Shown here piece by piece: positions 60,730 through 64,000 of a DNA stretch of 64,000 nucleotides (position 1 is its first letter; each line of letters opens with the position of its first letter). A program made the position numbers and the translations under genes. The stretch covers positions 895,902 through 959,901 of the forward strand of contig QEOQ01000519.1 of the NCBI GenBank assembly GCA_010279815.1, in the 5' to 3' direction. Source of the stretch: Brachionus plicatilis (Eukaryota > Rotifera > Eurotatoria > Ploima > Brachionidae). The notes below the pieces were generated by a model that saw nothing but the letters and a program-made list of their open reading frames with translations, was not told the DNA's origin and did no database searches.

Positions 60730-63300
60730 CAGCTTAATTTCAATTTAATTTAATTGAATGGCAAAGCTAAATTTTTTTAAACATAATTTTAATTCAGTAT
60801 TAAATAAACAGCTAAACAATAAATTACAGAATTATCCAATTTTCTTTTACGGTAAACTAAAACATTTGTTTTAAGGTAGAAAAAAACACAAGCAGTTTAA
60901 AATTTATTTTGCTAATAGTTATCATAGAATCTTTGACACAAGTCTAAAAAAAATTTTAAATTAAAAATTTTTTTTCACTACTCTAGTTAAATTTGATTCA
61001 AGGATAAAAATCCATTTTCATTTGTTACCCTTAAAATAAATTTTTAAAATGTAAACATTTTTTTTTTTAAATTCAAAATTTTTAAATTTAATTCATAATA
61101 AGTAAAGAAATAAAATCAAATAGAAATAAAAATGGTTTAATTTATAAGAACTTGACTGTGAACATTTTATTTTTTCTATTTTTTTTAAACACTTATAATA
61201 TTAAGGATTATATAAAATATTCGATCAGATACTAGATTTTCTTTCAAGTAAAATTTTCTTAATGAATTGCTGTTGATTTTAGATTTTATTAGACCTGAAA
61301 CTTTATTTTTATTTTAATTGAATCAATAATAATTCTTATTTTTAAGGAAATAAAATTTATTTGATTTTTAAATTTTTCTATTCAGTATCTAAATTTAAAC
61401 AATTTTTAAATAATTTTTTTCTTTAATTTTATAAAATATCAGTTTTATATATTTTTACAAAAAATTGACAAGAGCATCAACTTGAGTTATGCAATCATTT
61501 TGCTAGGATTCTAAAACCTTTAAAAAAATATTTTTTTGTTCAAAAAATTTTTAAAGAGCTTGAAAAAATTCAATCTAGAATTTTACAAGGCAAATTCTAG
61601 AAGCAAATCCAAAAAAATGTGGGATTTCTTTTTTTATTTTTTTTTCAATTTTGTTAAAAATTCAAAAAACCTTTTTTTTTAAAGTAATTTTAAAAGTTGT
61701 AAACATTTTATTTTTTTGTCAAATTGGCAAAGAAAAATTTTAAATAAAATTTAATTTTTCAAATTTGATCAAACATTTTAAATGCTTAATTAAATTTCAT
61801 CGCAGATTTTCACATTTTTTAGCATTTCAAAGCTATATTTTTAATGTTTTGAAAAGGATCGTAATTTGTATAAAATGAATCGTAATTTAATTGCGCATTT
61901 AAAATGTTTGATCAAATTTGAAAAATGAAATTTGATCAGAAATTTTACTTTGCCGTCAAATTTTAATTTTTTCATTCAATTGAAAGTATATTTGAAAACA
62001 AACACAATTAATAATAAAAATGGAAGATTTGACTGATCAATTTTGAGAACAATTATTCAAATTTTTATTCCTAAAAACTTTAAAGTTATCTTAAAGACTA
62101 AACAAATATTTTCACTGAAATTACAATTTGGCCATGAAACTGACTCTTTATTAAATAAAATGAAATTTTTTTATCAAATTTAAATTAAGAATTTCTTTCA
62201 ATATTTTATTTTAAAAAATTTTAAAAAAGAGAAAAAAATTCAATCTGTTCTACGATTATTTAATCTAATGGCCAAGAATATTTTTATCCTTACTGTTAAA
62301 TTTAATTAATTTTGACTAATTTTAATTAAAATTAACCTGAATTTTATCAATTTTGGAAATCTTACCAAAAATCTTATAGCTAAAAATTTTATCACAAAAA
62401 TTACCCTCAGTATGACCAGTTATAGCTCACACTTAAATATATTTTAATAAAAAAAATCTAAAAGGCGGAATTGGATTTTATTCTCTTTTTTAATATCAGA
62501 GTCTTAACAAAACAACAAATTTTAATTTTTAGTCATTTAAATTTTTTCTAAAGACTGTTGATTTATAAGCAAATAATAAATAAAAACCAAAACACCGAAG
62601 GCATTGATTCTCAAAGCACTTAAAAAAGAATAGTAATTATGAAATATCAATAGAAAAAAAAATTTTCTTTTCGAACTATTGTATAAATCTTATTTCTGGA
62701 AGTGATATTTCATTTGTTTTTATTTTTAATTTTACATTACTAAAATCATTCCTTGAAAATATAAATTCAATTCATATTTTAACTTTAATAATTTTTTTCG
62801 TTGCTTTTTCCACACAAATGACTTTGATAATACTCAATTATAAAAAAAAATATAATTTATCTTACAATAGTTTTAAATATTAGAAGCAAAGTTAAGTCTG
62901 ATTTATTCCCTTAAATTAAAGAAAATTTTATTTTCTTTTATTCCCTAATTTAAGTTTTTTTCAATAAAATTGTAAATTCTCAATTTTTTATTTTTTTTTA
63001 TTACCTTTTTATTTTGAGGCATTGTTCAAAAAAAGAAGGTAAATTTACCAATGAATTCCATTTATCATCAAAAAATCCAAACTTATTATCTTGATGTTAC
63101 AAAAATTATAAAATGTGGGAAAAAAAGTTAAAATTTTATTTAATTTATCAGTTAGAATGCAAAAATATCGTATCATTAAATTAATGGATTAAAGTATAGC
63201 TTGAAATTATTTTGTTTTTTTTTTCAAATTGTTCTGAACTTGAATATTAATTAAATCTTAATTTAAATTAAGGAAAAAATTTTAATTTTTTTAATGAAGA
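60730..63300. other. Intergenic AT-rich sequence with one foldback
   Basis: No gene recognised. The only bounded structure seen is the inverted repeat at 61722-61967. Confidence 0.4.
61722..61967. repeat. Foldback repeat
   Basis: Arms of about 80 bp (61722-61800 and 61877-61967) are imperfect complements sharing AAATTTGATCAAACATTTTAAA. The ends show GGCAAAG/CTTTGCC symmetry. No target duplication found, so the class is unknown. Confidence 0.55.
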
Positions 63301-63620
63301 AAAATATTTATGTCTTCATTTAGTAGGAGTAGAAGTAGTAGTTTAAAACTGCAGCGTGATGAATCACGCGGAGCGCGTCAGCTATGCGACTGACGCCCTG
63401 TGGCAGTTACCAATGTGTTTGTCTAAGTTGATCTTGAAAGTCTTGACATTAAGCGATTCTATGACTTCGTTTGGGAGTGCATTCCAAGTGTTTGCAATTC
63501 TGTTGTTGAAGAATTCGTGTCTCTGATTGCAGCATCTCACTATTTTGCGTTTATAGAGCCCTCTATGACCACCTCTAGGTTCTCCGCATTTAGAATTTTC
63601 GTGCCAGTTGATTTCTTCTA
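63300..63620 (-). mobile_element. 3' end of a non-LTR retrotransposon (reverse transcriptase C-terminus)
   Basis: The minus-strand frame ending at 63382 contains RHEFFNNRIANTWNALPNEV followed by TFKINLDKHIG. This is the pattern found at the C-terminus of reverse transcriptases of CR1/Jockey-type LINEs (xFFSNRxxNxWNxLP, xFKxxLDxH). A short GC-rich 3' region with a hairpin (GCGTCAG...CTGACGC) and a GTAG-rich tail follows to about 63300. The region is clearly less AT-rich than its surroundings. The upstream part is cut off at 63620 by another element. Confidence 0.75.
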
Positions 63621-64000
63621 CAGTAAAATTCCTCAAAATGAACATCCTCAAATGTGAACACCCCCGTAAGTGAAAGCAAATTCTTTGCGACCGACAAAAA
63701 TGAACCTTTTAAATATGGGCCAAAATCCCTCTAATGTGTACATCCTCAAATGTGAACATTCGGTATGTGAACACTAAAAAATGGGAAAAAGTGAACAAAA
63801 AAAATGAAAACCAAAATTTATTTACTGTCATTTTCAATAATTTTTTTAATAATATTTACATAAAAGTATACAAAATACATATAAAATTAATTTTTAAAAA
63901 AATCTACAATTTTAGATTGCTTAATATTTGTTGAATCTAAGAAATTATTTTCGAATGTCATAAATTCTTTTCATAATGATTTTTGAAATGATTTTTGTTT
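63621..64000. mobile_element. Possible pogo/Tc1-like transposon terminus, incomplete
   Basis: Begins CAGTAAAATTCCTCAAAATG after a TA that interrupts the LINE frame. CATCCTCAAATGTGAAC occurs at 63641 and 63744, and ATGTGAAC is repeated nearby. Such starts (TA-CAGT, repeated subterminal words) are usual for pogo-type elements. No transposase frame is visible before the window ends, so the class is tentative. Confidence 0.45.

Noticed and set aside
1..64000. tRNA or rRNA genes
   Set aside because: No segment with a convincing tRNA A/B-box pair and cloverleaf, and no rRNA-like stretch, was found by eye; a covariance-model search would be needed to exclude them.

Overview
The window is AT-rich animal nuclear DNA. 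Its protein genes are split by GT-AG introns, some of about 50 bp and others of 1 to 3.4 kb. The gene set is metazoan: two quiescin sulfhydryl oxidases with a transmembrane tail, the SRP receptor alpha subunit, a full-length ABCB/P-glycoprotein and a type II transmembrane trypsin-like protease. The base composition, the many SWIM-type MULE fragments and the dense small DNA transposons suggest a small invertebrate. A rotifer such as Brachionus would fit, but that is a guess and the sequence alone does not settle it.

Layout. 1-8917: no gene recognised; 4.3-5.6 kb is less AT-rich than its surroundings. 8918-12280 (-): QSOX-like gene A, with a small coiled-coil gene inside an intron on the opposite strand. 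12.3-15.9 kb: nested MITEs. 15983-19637 (-): SRP receptor alpha. 19944-23839 (+): QSOX-like gene B, divergent from the SRP receptor gene, with a second, about 98% identical copy of the coiled-coil gene in the matching intron. 24450-25303: terminal-inverted-repeat element. 27104-40011 (+): 13-exon P-glycoprotein. 43526-44726 (+): unrecognised two-exon gene. 44.9-57.5 kb: a transposon graveyard with a mariner-like MITE, a SWIM-domain MULE remnant, a hAT transposase gene, a 4.9 kb MULE carrying a C48-like protease domain, and another deleted MULE. 57917-60729 (-): type II transmembrane serine protease. 63.3-64 kb: 3' end of a non-LTR retrotransposon interrupted by a pogo-like terminus.

The left half is biased to the secretory pathway. 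The SRP receptor docks ribosomes at the ER, and the two QSOX proteins form disulfides in secreted proteins. The SRP receptor gene and QSOX-B start only 306 bp apart and may share a promoter. The two QSOX genes are old, diverged paralogues in inverted orientation. A tract of about 1.2 kb, covering two QSOX exons and the whole nested coiled-coil gene, is nearly identical between them, which points to recent gene conversion.

The right half can be read as an insertion history, because many elements keep their target-site duplications. A MULE with an 8-bp duplication sits in an open reading frame. A TA-flanked MITE sits in the MULE's protease domain between the catalytic Asp and Cys. A MULE-type MITE sits in that MITE, and a hAT-type MITE sits in the MULE-type MITE. 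All coordinates and splice junctions were read by eye from the sequence; no database search was possible.
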